A stretch of DNA of 64,000 bases, taken from positions 25,171 to 89,170 of the forward strand of contig JAGZZT010000009.1 in the NCBI GenBank assembly GCA_018377235.1, read 5' to 3'. This document shows, piece after piece, positions 1 through 8,297 of this stretch (positions are counted from its first letter, which is position 1; each line of letters starts with the position of its first letter). The notes beneath the pieces were generated by a model. It ran no database searches and was not told where the DNA came from. It saw only the letters and a program-made list of their open reading frames with translations. The position numbers and the translations under genes were made by a program. This stretch comes from Clostridium sp. Its GTDB lineage: Bacteria > Bacillota > Clostridia > Lachnospirales > Lachnospiraceae.

Positions 1-1
1 G

Positions 2-310
2 GATACCTGCCATGTGTGGGACGCTGGATATGATATTGTGGATCATCTGGATGAGGTACTTACAGAGTTCGATCAGGTGATTGGCCTTTCACGTCTGAAA
101 GCCGTTCATCTGAACGACAGCCAGAATCCTCTGGGAGCCCACAAGGACCGACATGCCAGAATTGGCGAGGGATACATTGGTCTGGAAGCCCTGGTACGAG
201 TCATTAACCACCCGGCTCTGAGAACTCTCCCCTTCTATCTGGAGACTCCCAATGATATGGATGGCTATGCAGGAGAAATTGCTCTTTTGAAGTCAAGATA
301 TATTGAGTAA
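2..310 (+). CDS. nfo: Endonuclease IV, C-terminal part (cut by window edge)
   Basis: The frame is open from base 2 and reads DTCHVWDAGYDI at the start, then HLND, GAHKDRHARIGEGYIG and ETPND. These are the metal-binding C-terminal motifs of the AP endonuclease IV family, a zinc-dependent TIM-barrel DNA repair enzyme that cuts 5' of abasic sites. About 102 residues are visible; the first two thirds lie outside the window. The gene ends 69 bases before the next start and shares its orientation with the SorC regulator. Identity is clear from the motifs; only completeness is unknown. Confidence 0.93.
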   Translation, partial: DTCHVWDAGYDIVDHLDEVLTEFDQVIGLSRLKAVHLNDSQNPLGAHKDRHARIGEGYIGLEALVRVINHPALRTLPFYLETPNDMDGYAGEIALLKSRYIE

Positions 311-379
311 CATCATGGATTGGACAGGCAGGAAGGACACAAAATATAGGGGGAGCCGACCCGCAGAGGAGGATATGAT

Positions 380-1309
380 TTGAAGTTAGACTACGCAAAG
401 CAAGAACGGCTGGCTTATGTTGCCCGCCGATACTATTTAGACGATCAGAAACAGAGCGATATTGCTGCGGAGCTGGGCGTTTCCAGACCTATGATCAGCC
501 GTCTCCTTGCTGAAGCCAGGCAGCTGGGGGTGGTGGAAATTACGATCCATGATCCTGGATTTAAGGGTGAGAGTCTTCTGGAACGGCTTTGTTCCTTCTG
601 CTCTGTTAAAGGCGGAGCCCTTGTAGAGGATGGAAACGATGATGAATCTACAAACCAGCTGCTTTCAAAGGGAGCAGTAGAACTGCTTCAGCAGCTTCAC
701 AGTCTCCGCCTCGGCGTAGGATGGGGCCATCTAATCGGGCAGCTTGTGACATGGCTGGAAAAGAATCCTCAGAGGGGAAGCGCTGTCACTGATATCTGTC
801 CTCTGGTGGGAAACGCCAGTATTCCAGCCCGCAATTACCAGTCCAATGAGAATGTGCGCCTTATGGCACAGCAGCTGGGAGCTGTCCCGCATTTTCTTTA
901 TCTGCCTGCTCTTCCAGAGGGACTGGAAGAAAAGCAGATCCTCTGCTCCACAGAAATCTATCGGCAGATTCATCAGGAGTGGGAACGGATAGACACGGCT
1001 CTGGTAAATATCGGAGATTATCCGTCCAGCCCGGATTTTGCTTCTCTGGTGCGTTACGGAGACCTGCTTCAGCAGCATCATGCCTGTGGCCGTATGCTGG
1101 TTTATTATTTTAATGAAGAGGGGACAGTAATTCAGTCAAACCAGGACTTTGCTATTCAGATTCCTATCGAAATTTTGAAACGGTGTCCCAATATTATTGG
1201 CGTCTGCTCTGCCAATACCAGCGCAAAAGCTGTAAAAGGCGCTTTAAAATCGGGTTTTCTGACTCATATCGTAGCGCGTTCTTCCTTGATTCAGTCTATT
1301 CTGGAATAA
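380..1309 (+). CDS. SorC/DeoR-family sugar-responsive transcriptional regulator
   Basis: A 309-residue protein. The N-terminus (about residues 8-55) is a helix-turn-helix with QSDIAAELGVSRPMISRLLAEARQLGVV, as in SorC, LsrR and DeoR-type regulators. The rest matches the size of the SorC sugar-phosphate-binding domain. The start is a TTG eight bases downstream of GAGGAGG. It is followed by a hairpin terminator and then a kinase/aldolase operon preceded by GTAAC-containing inverted repeats, so the simplest reading is local control of that operon by a phosphorylated sugar. LsrR, which is paired with LsrF in enterobacteria, belongs to the same family. The true effector cannot be read from sequence. 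Confidence 0.88.
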   Translation: MKLDYAKQERLAYVARRYYLDDQKQSDIAAELGVSRPMISRLLAEARQLGVVEITIHDPGFKGESLLERLCSFCSVKGGALVEDGNDDESTNQLLSKGAVELLQQLHSLRLGVGWGHLIGQLVTWLEKNPQRGSAVTDICPLVGNASIPARNYQSNENVRLMAQQLGAVPHFLYLPALPEGLEEKQILCSTEIYRQIHQEWERIDTALVNIGDYPSSPDFASLVRYGDLLQQHHACGRMLVYYFNEEGTVIQSNQDFAIQIPIEILKRCPNIIGVCSANTSAKAVKGALKSGFLTHIVARSSLIQSILE

Positions 1310-1311
1310 AA

Positions 1312-1325
1312 GTTACATATGTAAC
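1312..1325. repeat. 14-bp perfect palindrome GTTACATATGTAAC
   Basis: A perfect palindrome directly after the SorC regulator stop. It shares the GTAAC core with the half-sites upstream of the kinase operon at 1443-1486, so it may be an additional operator for the SorC regulator. It overlaps the first base of the terminator stem. Confidence 0.5.
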
Positions 1326-1364
1326 CTCTTGAGATTTTATACCATCTTGAGAGGTTTTGTTTTT
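1325..1364 (+). terminator. Rho-independent terminator after the SorC regulator
   Basis: An 11-bp stem (CCTCTTGAGAT with ATCTTGAGAGG, two G-T pairs) is followed by TTTTGTTTTT. It separates the regulator from the kinase operon. Confidence 0.8.
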
Positions 1365-1442
1365 GTGCAATATATATAAAAAATATGTTTATATTATATG
1401 TAATATATAGAAAATTATTAAGTAATAGGCTTTTTTATTGAT

Positions 1443-1486
1443 TTATGTAACTTATAATGATAAAATTATGAACATAAGTAACATAA
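1443..1486 (+). promoter_or_regulatory. Inverted-repeat operator and promoter region of the kinase/aldolase operon
   Basis: TTATGTAACTTATAA (from 1443) faces AACATAAGTAACATAA (1471-1486); the second reads TTATGTTACTTATGTT on the other strand, so the two arms are near-identical and inverted. A TATAAT at 1453-1458 sits inside the left arm, the arrangement expected of a repressor site over a -10 element. No good -35 is visible. Assignment to the adjacent SorC regulator is inference. Confidence 0.55.
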
Positions 1487-1528
1487 ACGGAATGTTTTAT
1501 GTTTACATTGAATGGGGAGGTGACACAT

Positions 1529-2137
1529 ATGAATAAAAGTGAGTTCGCAGCTCGTCTGCTAAATGCCTGTGCTTCTGTAATGTCAGCTGAGCAGGAGCTG
1601 ACGGAGATAGACTCCCATTTTGGAGACGCAGACCATGGCCTTACCATGACGAAAATTGCAGGAGCCATTGCTTCGGCAGTAAAGGCGTCTGGGGGAGGAA
1701 TCAAAGCAATGCTGGATGATGCGGCGATGGCGGTAATGGTTTTAAACGGCGGAAGTGCTGTACCCCTCTGGAACTCATGGCTGGATGGAATGCAGGAGGA
1801 AGCGCCGGAGAGCGATGAAATGGATATTCCTGCTATTAAAGCAATTTTCAGACGCGCTTTTGAGGAGCTTGACAGTGTGTCAGGAGCGAAAGCAGGAGAT
1901 AAAACTATGATGGACGCCCTGATTCCGGCCAGCGAGGCGATTGCCGCTTACGATGGAGAGGATGAGAACGAGATGTTTTCAGCAGCAGCCAGGGCAGCAG
2001 CAGAAGGCGCAGAGGAAAGCAGGCAGTTTGTTTCCAAATTCGGCCGCGCTAAGAGCTATGGGGCGCAGACCATTGGCACTCCTGATGCCGGAGCCATGTC
2101 CATGGCTTACTTTTTCCGCGGTCTCGCGCAGGTTTAA
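1529..2137 (+). CDS. DhaL-type (DAK2 domain) kinase subunit
   Basis: A 202-residue protein from the ATG at 1529, nine bases after GGGGAGG; an in-frame ATG at 1499 lacks a ribosome site. Residues 28-37 read DSHFGDADHG, the D-x4-D-x-D-H-G motif that holds Mg-ADP in DhaL-type subunits of dihydroxyacetone-kinase-like enzymes, and the chain continues with the all-helical DAK2 pattern. It lies 37 bases before a DAK1 subunit, so the two would form a DhaK-DhaL-like kinase. No PTS DhaM partner is present, so the phosphate donor is open: ATP or an unlinked DhaM. The substrate is probably a small keto sugar, judging from the aldolase downstream. Confidence 0.85.
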   Translation: MNKSEFAARLLNACASVMSAEQELTEIDSHFGDADHGLTMTKIAGAIASAVKASGGGIKAMLDDAAMAVMVLNGGSAVPLWNSWLDGMQEEAPESDEMDIPAIKAIFRRAFEELDSVSGAKAGDKTMMDALIPASEAIAAYDGEDENEMFSAAARAAAEGAEESRQFVSKFGRAKSYGAQTIGTPDAGAMSMAYFFRGLAQV

Positions 2138-2174
2138 ATGAACGGAAATGATTGAAGAACAGGAGGAATCCCAT

Positions 2175-3173
2175 ATGAAAATGAAGAAATTTATCAACGC
2201 CCCTGAAACTATCACAGATGAAGAATTAGTCGGCCTGGGGCTTGCCTATCCTGATATTGTAGACGTAGACGGGCATCTTGTAATCAGCAGAGATTTAAAG
2301 GATGCTGACCGCGTAACTATTGTTACTTACGGCGGTTCCGGCCATGAACCAGCCCAGGCAGGTTTTGTTGGAAAGGGAATGCTGGACGTTCAGGCTGTAG
2401 GCGATATCTTTGCCGCTCCTAATCCTATGCTGGTATTCGAGGCCATGAAGCTGGCAGATAAGGGACATGGCGTCTTGCTGCTGACTCTTAATTATGCAGG
2501 CGACCAGCTGGCTGGAAAACAGGCCATGAAGCTGGCTCAGAAAGCCGGCCTGAACGTCCGCCAGGTTGTCACTGGCGAGGAGATTCAGTTTGACCCAAAT
2601 GGAGAGGACAATAAAAGAGGCCTGGCAGGCGCAGTGGCTCTTTACCATATTGCTGCTGCAGCAGCCAGAGAGGGAAAGAGCCTGGACGAGGTAGCGGAGA
2701 TTGCCGAGAAATATGCCGCTAATATGGCTTCGATTACCGTAAAATCGACAGACGCGACTCATCCTCAGAACGGAATGTCCTTCGGAGATCTGGGAGAAAC
2801 TGACTTAATGGAAATCGGTGCAGGACAGCACGGTGAGGGCGGAGGAGTCCGGGTGCCGATGATGTCAGCTAAGGATACAGTTGCCACTGTGGCAGAAGCT
2901 CTCTGCAAAAATCTGGAATTGAAGGCTGGAGATAAGACGTTTGTGATGATCAATGGCTGCGGCGCTACTACCATGATGGAGATGCTGGTTCTTTTTAAAG
3001 ATACTGTAGAGTTTTTAAAGGAAAAGAAAGTGGAGGTAGTTGCCAGCATGGTTGGGGAAATCTTAACTGTTCAGGAGGCGGCCGGATTCCAGATGAACAT
3101 TGCTAAATGGGATGATGAGACGCTTCGTCTCTGGAACACTCCATGTCATACACCAAATTACAGTAAGGAGTAA
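2175..3173 (+). CDS. DhaK-type (DAK1 domain) substrate-binding kinase subunit
   Basis: A 332-residue protein from the ATG at 2175, eight bases after AGGAGG. YGGSGHEPA at residues 52-60 and GAGQHGEGG at 216-224 are the DAK1 signatures. His219 corresponds to the histidine that forms a hemiaminal with the carbonyl of dihydroxyacetone. Together with the DAK2 protein upstream it should phosphorylate a short ketose. Known relatives act on dihydroxyacetone, erythrulose and other tetruloses, so dihydroxyacetone need not be the substrate. Only three bases separate its stop from the next gene, indicating translational coupling with the aldolase. Confidence 0.87.
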   Translation: MKMKKFINAPETITDEELVGLGLAYPDIVDVDGHLVISRDLKDADRVTIVTYGGSGHEPAQAGFVGKGMLDVQAVGDIFAAPNPMLVFEAMKLADKGHGVLLLTLNYAGDQLAGKQAMKLAQKAGLNVRQVVTGEEIQFDPNGEDNKRGLAGAVALYHIAAAAAREGKSLDEVAEIAEKYAANMASITVKSTDATHPQNGMSFGDLGETDLMEIGAGQHGEGGGVRVPMMSAKDTVATVAEALCKNLELKAGDKTFVMINGCGATTMMEMLVLFKDTVEFLKEKKVEVVASMVGEILTVQEAAGFQMNIAKWDDETLRLWNTPCHTPNYSKE

Positions 3174-3176
3174 GCT

Positions 3177-4058
3177 ATGGCAGATAATATTGGAAATAAG
3201 GCTGCGCACGATTATCATCTGGATATTCCAGCTGCGCAGGAAAGCTTTTATGTAAAGGGAAACGCCCATTGCGACTGGGGCATGAAAAATCGTCTGGCAC
3301 GGATGTTTGACCCTAAATCGGGCAATACGGTCATGCTGGCTTTTGACCATGGCTATATTATGGGACCGACTGCTGGTCTGGAACGGATTGATGTGGTAAT
3401 TCCGCCTCTGATTCCCCATGTGAATGTGCTGATGGGTACCAAGGGAATGATCCGCTCCTGTATTTCACCTGCAGCTTCTGTGGCAAAGTGCGTGCGTGTT
3501 ACCTACGATTCCACTGTCCTTTATGACGATATGTCTAACGGAGGAGGAATTGCCTGTGATATTGACAGCGCCATCCGTATGAACGCCGACTGCATGGCTG
3601 TGCAGACCTTCATTGGTTCTGCCGGCGAGAGCCGTTCTTTGGAACTTTTAGCCCGCACAGCAGACGCAGGCGCCCGTTTTGGGATTCCGACTCTTGGCGT
3701 GGTGGCTGTGGGCAAGGAGATGGAGCGGACAGAGAAATTCTTCCTGCTGGCAACAAGAGTACTGGCAGAAAACGGAGCTAATATTGTGAAGAGCTATTAC
3801 TGCGACGGCTTTGAGAAGGTAGCAGCCGCATGTCCAGTGCCTATTGTAATTGCCGGAGGAAAGAAGCTGCCGGAGATGGAAGCTCTCGAAATGGCCTACA
3901 GGGCAATTCAGGAAGGCGCCCATGGAGTAGATATGGGACGCAATATTTTCCAGTCAGACAGTCCGGCCGGCATGGCCCAGGCCATCGGCAAGGTGGTTCA
4001 TGAGGGTTATACGCCCAGGCAGGCATATGAGGTTTATGAGACAGTTAAAAATCAGTAA
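3177..4058 (+). CDS. LsrF/DhnA-like class I aldolase or thiolase
   Basis: A 293-residue protein with the DeoC/FbaB-type barrel of the LsrF family. It shows MLAFDHGY at residues 53-60, a Schiff-base lysine in NIVKSYYC (Lys205, close to Lys203 of E. coli LsrF) and a C-terminal phosphate-binding segment VIAGGKK...GVDMGRNIFQ. E. coli LsrF cleaves phosphorylated AI-2 products. Here the kinase genes upstream are DAK-type rather than LsrK-type, so the substrate is likely a different phosphorylated ketose. Context suggests kinase then aldolase steps of one catabolic route under a SorC regulator. Confidence 0.82.
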   Translation: MADNIGNKAAHDYHLDIPAAQESFYVKGNAHCDWGMKNRLARMFDPKSGNTVMLAFDHGYIMGPTAGLERIDVVIPPLIPHVNVLMGTKGMIRSCISPAASVAKCVRVTYDSTVLYDDMSNGGGIACDIDSAIRMNADCMAVQTFIGSAGESRSLELLARTADAGARFGIPTLGVVAVGKEMERTEKFFLLATRVLAENGANIVKSYYCDGFEKVAAACPVPIVIAGGKKLPEMEALEMAYRAIQEGAHGVDMGRNIFQSDSPAGMAQAIGKVVHEGYTPRQAYEVYETVKNQ

Positions 4059-4096
4059 CAGAATGGATGTTCAGATAAGAAGCAGGAGGAGAGATT

Positions 4097-4420
4097 ATGG
4101 CAGCTGAATATATGCATATCGGTATTCCGATTACTAACAGAAAGCCTGGCATGGTTTACTGCGAAGGACCTAAATTCTGGGTCAGCAATGTAGATGACTA
4201 TGACTATAAGATTGAGTATCTGAAATTCGAGGAAGGAACGCCTTTCCCGGAAGTGCTTCACCGCAATCCCCATGTGGCGTATAAGGTGGACGATCTGGAA
4301 AAATATATGAAAGATGCCGATTCCGTTATCTGTGGTCCCATGGATGCCAATGACAAAGGTGACAGACTGGCTTTTGTGTGGAAGGACGGAGCAATTTTAG
4401 AGCTGTACCAGGAAGCATAG
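4097..4420 (+). CDS. Small conserved protein, possibly VOC/glyoxalase-like
   Basis: A 107-residue protein with a strong AGGAGGAGAG site before the ATG. The pattern MHIGIPIT...YKIEYLKFEEGT...NPHVAYKVDDLEKYM...FVWKDGAILELYQ resembles one half of a vicinal-oxygen-chelate fold: the initial His, the central H-AYKVDD and the terminal G-ILEL. It is last in the SorC-kinase-aldolase operon, 38 bases after the aldolase. It may isomerise or clear an intermediate of that pathway. The family assignment is tentative. Confidence 0.6.
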   Translation: MAAEYMHIGIPITNRKPGMVYCEGPKFWVSNVDDYDYKIEYLKFEEGTPFPEVLHRNPHVAYKVDDLEKYMKDADSVICGPMDANDKGDRLAFVWKDGAILELYQEA

Positions 4421-4505
4421 TCTGCTAATCATAAGTATGTTTTATTTATAAGTATTTTCTATCATTTTCTATTATAAAAAATAATGAATAAAATCCCAAT
4501 CCTTT

Positions 4506-4535
4506 GTATACTCAATGAGAAAAATGCGGTATACT
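4506..4535 (+). promoter_or_regulatory. Two GTATAC palindromes and a TATACT -10-like element before the permease
   Basis: GTATAC occurs at 4506-4511 and again at 4529-4534, 23 bp apart. The second overlaps TATACT (4530-4535). The arrangement looks like a paired operator over a promoter. I cannot name the regulator and no perfect -35 is evident. Confidence 0.35.
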
Positions 4536-4583
4536 GTTGAGGTTGTCCTGAGGAAAGGAATTACACAAAGGAGATTGGGAACG

Positions 4584-5981
4584 ATGAGTGAAAAAGAGAC
4601 AAAGGGAGCAGAATACGATTTTTATGGAAAGCTTCCGCTCTGTAAGGCCATCCCGCTGGGACTTCAGCACGTACTGGCCATGTTCGTGGGAAATTTAACC
4701 CCGCTTTTAATTATCACAGGCGCCTGCGGCCTTGCCAATACGCAGGAATTTGCCACCCTTCAGGTGGATTTGCTGCAGAACGCCATGCTGGTAGCAGGAA
4801 TTGTGACGCTGGTCCAGCTCTACGCTATTGGGCCGGTAGGCGGAAAGGTTCCGATTATCATGGGAACGAGTTCCGGCTTCATCGGAGTATTTAACAGTGT
4901 TGTGGGAGTCATGGGCGGAGGGATTCTGGCCTATGGTTCTATTATGATGGCCTCTATTCTGGGAGGAATTTTCGAGGGTATTTTAGGCTTTTTCTTAAAG
5001 CCGCTCCGCCGTTTTTTCCCGGCTCTTGTAACAGGTACTGTGGTGCTTTCTATTGGCCTGTCCCTTATTGCCGTAGGAGTAAATTCTTTTGGAGGAGGAG
5101 ATAAGGCAGCAGATTTTGGAAGTGTTGAAAATTTGCTTCTGGGAACAGTTGTTTTAGTTGTAATCATTGTGCTGAAGCATGGCACAAAGGGCATGACAAG
5201 CTCCTCCTCTATTCTGATTGGAATTATTGCAGGCTACATTACGGCAGGAATTATGGGACTTGTACTTCCAACGACCGGTGTGACAGCGGAAGGAGTGGAG
5301 TATACAAAGGCCTGGGTGCTGAACTGGGACAAGGTGGCAGAGGCCAGCTGGTTCTCTATCCCTAAGCTAATGCCGGTAAAACCTGTCTTTGACTGGAGAG
5401 CCGTGATTCCGGTTATGATCATGTTTGTGGTGACAGCTGTAGAGACAGTAGGAGATATTTCCGGCGTCACAGAGGGCGGAATGGGCCGGGAGGCCACAGA
5501 TACAGAGCTGTCAGGAGGAATTATCTGTGATGGTATCGGATCCAGTTTTGCTGCTCTGTTTGGAGTCCTTCCAAACACTTCCTTCAGCCAGAATGTAGGT
5601 CTGGTGACTATGACAAAGATTGTCAACCGCTTCGCTTTGGCAACAGGAGCCGTATTCTTGATTTTATGTGGTCTTCTGCCTAAGCTGGCGGCTCTGATTT
5701 CTATTATGCCTCAGAGCGTTCTGGGAGGAGCGGCAGTTATGATGTTCTCTTCCATTGTTATGAGCGGAATCCAGCTGATCACTAAGAAGCCGCTGACCCC
5801 AAGAAGCATTACTATCGTATCTGTGGCCCTGGGACTGGGATACGGAATCGGAGCAAACAGCGGTATTCTCTCCCATCTGCCTCAGAGCGTACAGCTGATC
5901 TTCGGCGGATCCGGCATCGTGCCGGCCGCGCTGGTTGCGATTATTTTGAACGTGCTGCTTCCGGCAGAGAAGGAAGAATAG
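4584..5981 (+). CDS. NCS2-family xanthine/uracil (purine) permease
   Basis: A 465-residue polytopic membrane protein from the ATG at 4584, preceded by GGAGATTGGGAACG. It has the NAT/NCS2 pattern: LGLQHVLAMFVGNLTPLLI near the start, an internal FxVTAVETVGDISG segment and the signature QNVGLVTMTKI near residue 345. Members import xanthine, uric acid or uracil with protons or sodium. It is a single gene between two terminator-bounded units, upstream of an HD-domain gene. Purine specificity rather than uracil is suggested by the NAT signature but is not certain. Confidence 0.88.
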   Translation: MSEKETKGAEYDFYGKLPLCKAIPLGLQHVLAMFVGNLTPLLIITGACGLANTQEFATLQVDLLQNAMLVAGIVTLVQLYAIGPVGGKVPIIMGTSSGFIGVFNSVVGVMGGGILAYGSIMMASILGGIFEGILGFFLKPLRRFFPALVTGTVVLSIGLSLIAVGVNSFGGGDKAADFGSVENLLLGTVVLVVIIVLKHGTKGMTSSSSILIGIIAGYITAGIMGLVLPTTGVTAEGVEYTKAWVLNWDKVAEASWFSIPKLMPVKPVFDWRAVIPVMIMFVVTAVETVGDISGVTEGGMGREATDTELSGGIICDGIGSSFAALFGVLPNTSFSQNVGLVTMTKIVNRFALATGAVFLILCGLLPKLAALISIMPQSVLGGAAVMMFSSIVMSGIQLITKKPLTPRSITIVSVALGLGYGIGANSGILSHLPQSVQLIFGGSGIVPAALVAIILNVLLPAEKEE

Positions 5982-6024
5982 GGAAAAGAGATTTAATTGA
6001 TATCACAAGTGTTAAGAGAAAAGA

Positions 6025-6068
6025 GACGCTTTCCAGATGCTTAAGGCGCTGGAGAGCGTCTTTTTTTT
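6025..6068 (+). terminator. Rho-independent terminator after the NCS2 permease
   Basis: A 12-bp stem, GACGCTTTCCAG with CTGGAGAGCGTC (one mismatch), is followed by eight T residues. Confidence 0.9.
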
Positions 6069-6098
6069 GGCGTCTTCACAAAATTTATGTTGTCATTA

Positions 6099-6144
6099 TT
6101 TGGATAATATGCTGTTTGACATTGTGTTATCCGAATGTTAATAT
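6099..6144 (+). promoter_or_regulatory. Sigma-A promoter with overlapping inverted repeat, upstream of the HD-domain gene
   Basis: TTGACA (6116-6121), a 17-base spacer and TAATAT (6139-6144). TTTGGATAA at 6099-6107 and TTATCCGAA at 6127-6135 form an inverted repeat that brackets the -35 element, a likely repressor site for the HD/transporter unit. Confidence 0.7.
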
Positions 6145-6176
6145 GGTTTTAGATAAAAAGCGGGGAGGAAAGCAGT

Positions 6177-6740
6177 ATGCGAAGAGAGGAATTAGAACGT
6201 ATATTTCCAGCTTTTCAGGAGATTCAGGACGAGACGCTCAGAGTAAAATCGGAGGAAGCGATGCTTGCGGCCATGGAGGCGGGAGGCTGGGATGAACAGA
6301 CAATAAAGCTTTGTCCGGTCACGTTGAACTGGGAGAACTGCGACGTATCCTGGATAGAGCATGTCAGTGATGTGGCGAGCATGTGCCTGATGGAGTTCGA
6401 CGCGCTGGAAAAGTATTACAAACGGCATGAAGTGGGCTTCAGCCGGGATCTGGTGGCAGCCGGTGCGCTGCTTCACGATATCGGAAAGCTGACAGAGTTT
6501 GTTTTCCGCGATGGAAAGGCCGTTCATGGAGACAACTTTGAACTGATGCGCCATCCATTGTCAGGAGCTGTCATTGCGGCTAAGGCAGGACTTCCGGACG
6601 AGCTGGTACACCTGATTGCCGTCCATTCCTTTGAAGGGGACAAGTCTTACCAGACGGCAGAATCGGAATTTGTACGTTCCATTGATATCTTTGTATTTAA
6701 CTGCTCTGTAAAAGGGCTGAAAAAGATCCATAAAAATTAA
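6177..6740 (+). CDS. HD-domain phosphohydrolase-like protein
   Basis: A 187-residue protein starting after GGGGAGGAAAGCAGT. An HD domain is visible: His62 in the first helix, LLHDIGK with His99/Asp100-type metal ligands near residues 98-104, HPLSG near 126, and a downstream histidine pair and aspartate. HD proteins of this size hydrolyse phosphate esters or nucleotides; the substrate is not evident. It is the first gene after a strong promoter and lies 36 bases before tctC, so it is probably co-transcribed with the transporter. That combination may mean metabolism of the imported acid or simple linkage. Confidence 0.75.
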   Translation: MRREELERIFPAFQEIQDETLRVKSEEAMLAAMEAGGWDEQTIKLCPVTLNWENCDVSWIEHVSDVASMCLMEFDALEKYYKRHEVGFSRDLVAAGALLHDIGKLTEFVFRDGKAVHGDNFELMRHPLSGAVIAAKAGLPDELVHLIAVHSFEGDKSYQTAESEFVRSIDIFVFNCSVKGLKKIHKN

Positions 6741-6776
6741 TTTGACAACGGTTCAAAATAAAAAGGAGGAAAAGAG

Positions 6777-7805
6777 ATGAAGAAGACATTAAAGACAGCT
6801 CTGGTTTTAACAGCAATCGGCGCGCTTGCACTGACAGGCTGCAGCGGAAAGTCAGGAAACGATTCAAATCAGAAGGCGGAAGCAAACGGAGAAAGCAGCT
6901 CTGGCGAGTGGACGCCGGAACGTTCCATTAATATGATCGTGCCGTGGAGCGCAGGCGGCGGCTCTGACCTGGCTGTCCGTACTCTGGTTCCGTATCTGGA
7001 AGAGGATTTAGGCGTCAGCATTACGGTTCTGAACTCTACGGGAGCCAACGGATGGATTGCCTGGAACGACCTTTTAAAGGCAGATCCGGACGGCTACACC
7101 ATTGCGCAGATGAATATTCCAACCGTATATTCCGGCTATTTAGACCCGCAGCAGAACAGAGATGAAACCCTGGACGATTTTACTCTGGTTGCCAACGAAA
7201 TCAGCGACTGGGGTTGTCTTGTAGTAAAGGCGGGAGACGAGCGCTTTCCGGATGTGGAGAGCTTCATTGAATACGGCAAGAGCAATGAGATATTAGCCGG
7301 AGACAACGGCGTGGGAACGAATAAGCACCTGGTAGCTGAAAATCTGAAGAGTCAGATTGAGGGACTGCAGATTACGCCAGTTCATCAGGCAGGCTGGAGC
7401 GATACCTACGCAGCTCTTTTAGGCGGCCATATCGATGCGGGCTGGGGCTCTATCGGAGAGACAATTCAGGCCTATGAGGACGGAGAGGTAGACATTCTGT
7501 GCGTCTTTGCCACAGAGCGTTCTTCCCTGCTTCCAGATGTGCCTACTTTTAATGAGCTGATGCCGGAGTATGATGTGGTATCTCCGTCTGACAGAGGTTT
7601 TGCCCTTCCGGCCGGCGTGGACGACGCAGTTTACGACCGTTGGGTACAGGCTATGGATAACTGCATTAACAATCCGGAATTTATTGAAAAGATGGCAGAG
7701 CTTGGACAGGCTGTCAACTACATGGGCGGAGAAGAGTATACTGCATATGCCAAGGAGCAGGAGGCAGAGATGGAAAAATTCTCCGATATCCTTGGTTGGA
7801 AATAG
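6777..7805 (+). CDS. Tripartite tricarboxylate transporter substrate-binding lipoprotein (TctC family)
   Basis: A 342-residue protein with a lipoprotein signal (MKKTLKTALVLTAIGALALTGC; lipobox LTGC, lipidated Cys22) and a Ser/Gly/Asn-rich linker. The Bug/TctC fold follows: INMIVPWSAGGGSD near 50-63, TGANGWIAWNDL and an internal GDNGVGTNKHLV segment. It captures a carboxylate ligand outside the membrane and delivers it to the TctA/TctB channel encoded next. AAAAGGAGGAAAAG precedes the start. The ligand may be citrate, another di- or tricarboxylate, or an aromatic acid; it is not predictable from the sequence. Confidence 0.9.
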   Translation: MKKTLKTALVLTAIGALALTGCSGKSGNDSNQKAEANGESSSGEWTPERSINMIVPWSAGGGSDLAVRTLVPYLEEDLGVSITVLNSTGANGWIAWNDLLKADPDGYTIAQMNIPTVYSGYLDPQQNRDETLDDFTLVANEISDWGCLVVKAGDERFPDVESFIEYGKSNEILAGDNGVGTNKHLVAENLKSQIEGLQITPVHQAGWSDTYAALLGGHIDAGWGSIGETIQAYEDGEVDILCVFATERSSLLPDVPTFNELMPEYDVVSPSDRGFALPAGVDDAVYDRWVQAMDNCINNPEFIEKMAELGQAVNYMGGEEYTAYAKEQEAEMEKFSDILGWK

Positions 7806-7836
7806 AGGCAGTTAAGGAAAAAAAGGAGACCGGAAA

Positions 7837-8271
7837 ATGAAATTGAAACAGATTCATGCAGAGGTATGGCTGGGAGGAATTCTCATCATACTGGCAGTTA
7901 TTTTCTACATCATGGCAGGGCAGTTTCCAAACGCCAGCGCCGCTGTCTGGCCCAAGGCGGTTCTGATCGGCATTATGATTCTGTCAGCCCTGTTGGTGAT
8001 TCACGGCCTGCAGATGACGAAGGATGCAGACGGAAACGCCGATTTAGGCGGAGCTGTCTTAAAGGGGCCGATGGCTTCTCTGGTTATGATTGTCGCCTAT
8101 GCGGTGTGCATGAGCTTTACAGGATACTTTGTATCCACAGCGATCTTTCTTCCCCTGGGAATGGCTGCTCTGGGACAGAGAAACTGGAAGGCGATTCTGG
8201 GAGTGACCGTTGGTCTGGAGCTGTTTGTCTGGTTCCTGTTTGTAGTACAGCTGCAGTTGAGAATGCCATAG
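7837..8271 (+). CDS. Tripartite tricarboxylate transporter small membrane subunit (TctB family)
   Basis: A 144-residue hydrophobic protein with four predicted membrane helices (about residues 11-30, 38-57, 72-95, 107-140). Short size, charge pattern and position between TctC and TctA identify it as the small 4-TM subunit. The start follows AAAAGGAGACCGGAAA. It assembles with the large subunit. Confidence 0.88.
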   Translation: MKLKQIHAEVWLGGILIILAVIFYIMAGQFPNASAAVWPKAVLIGIMILSALLVIHGLQMTKDADGNADLGGAVLKGPMASLVMIVAYAVCMSFTGYFVSTAIFLPLGMAALGQRNWKAILGVTVGLELFVWFLFVVQLQLRMP

Positions 8272-8297
8272 CTTGATAAGACAATAGAGGTAAACAT

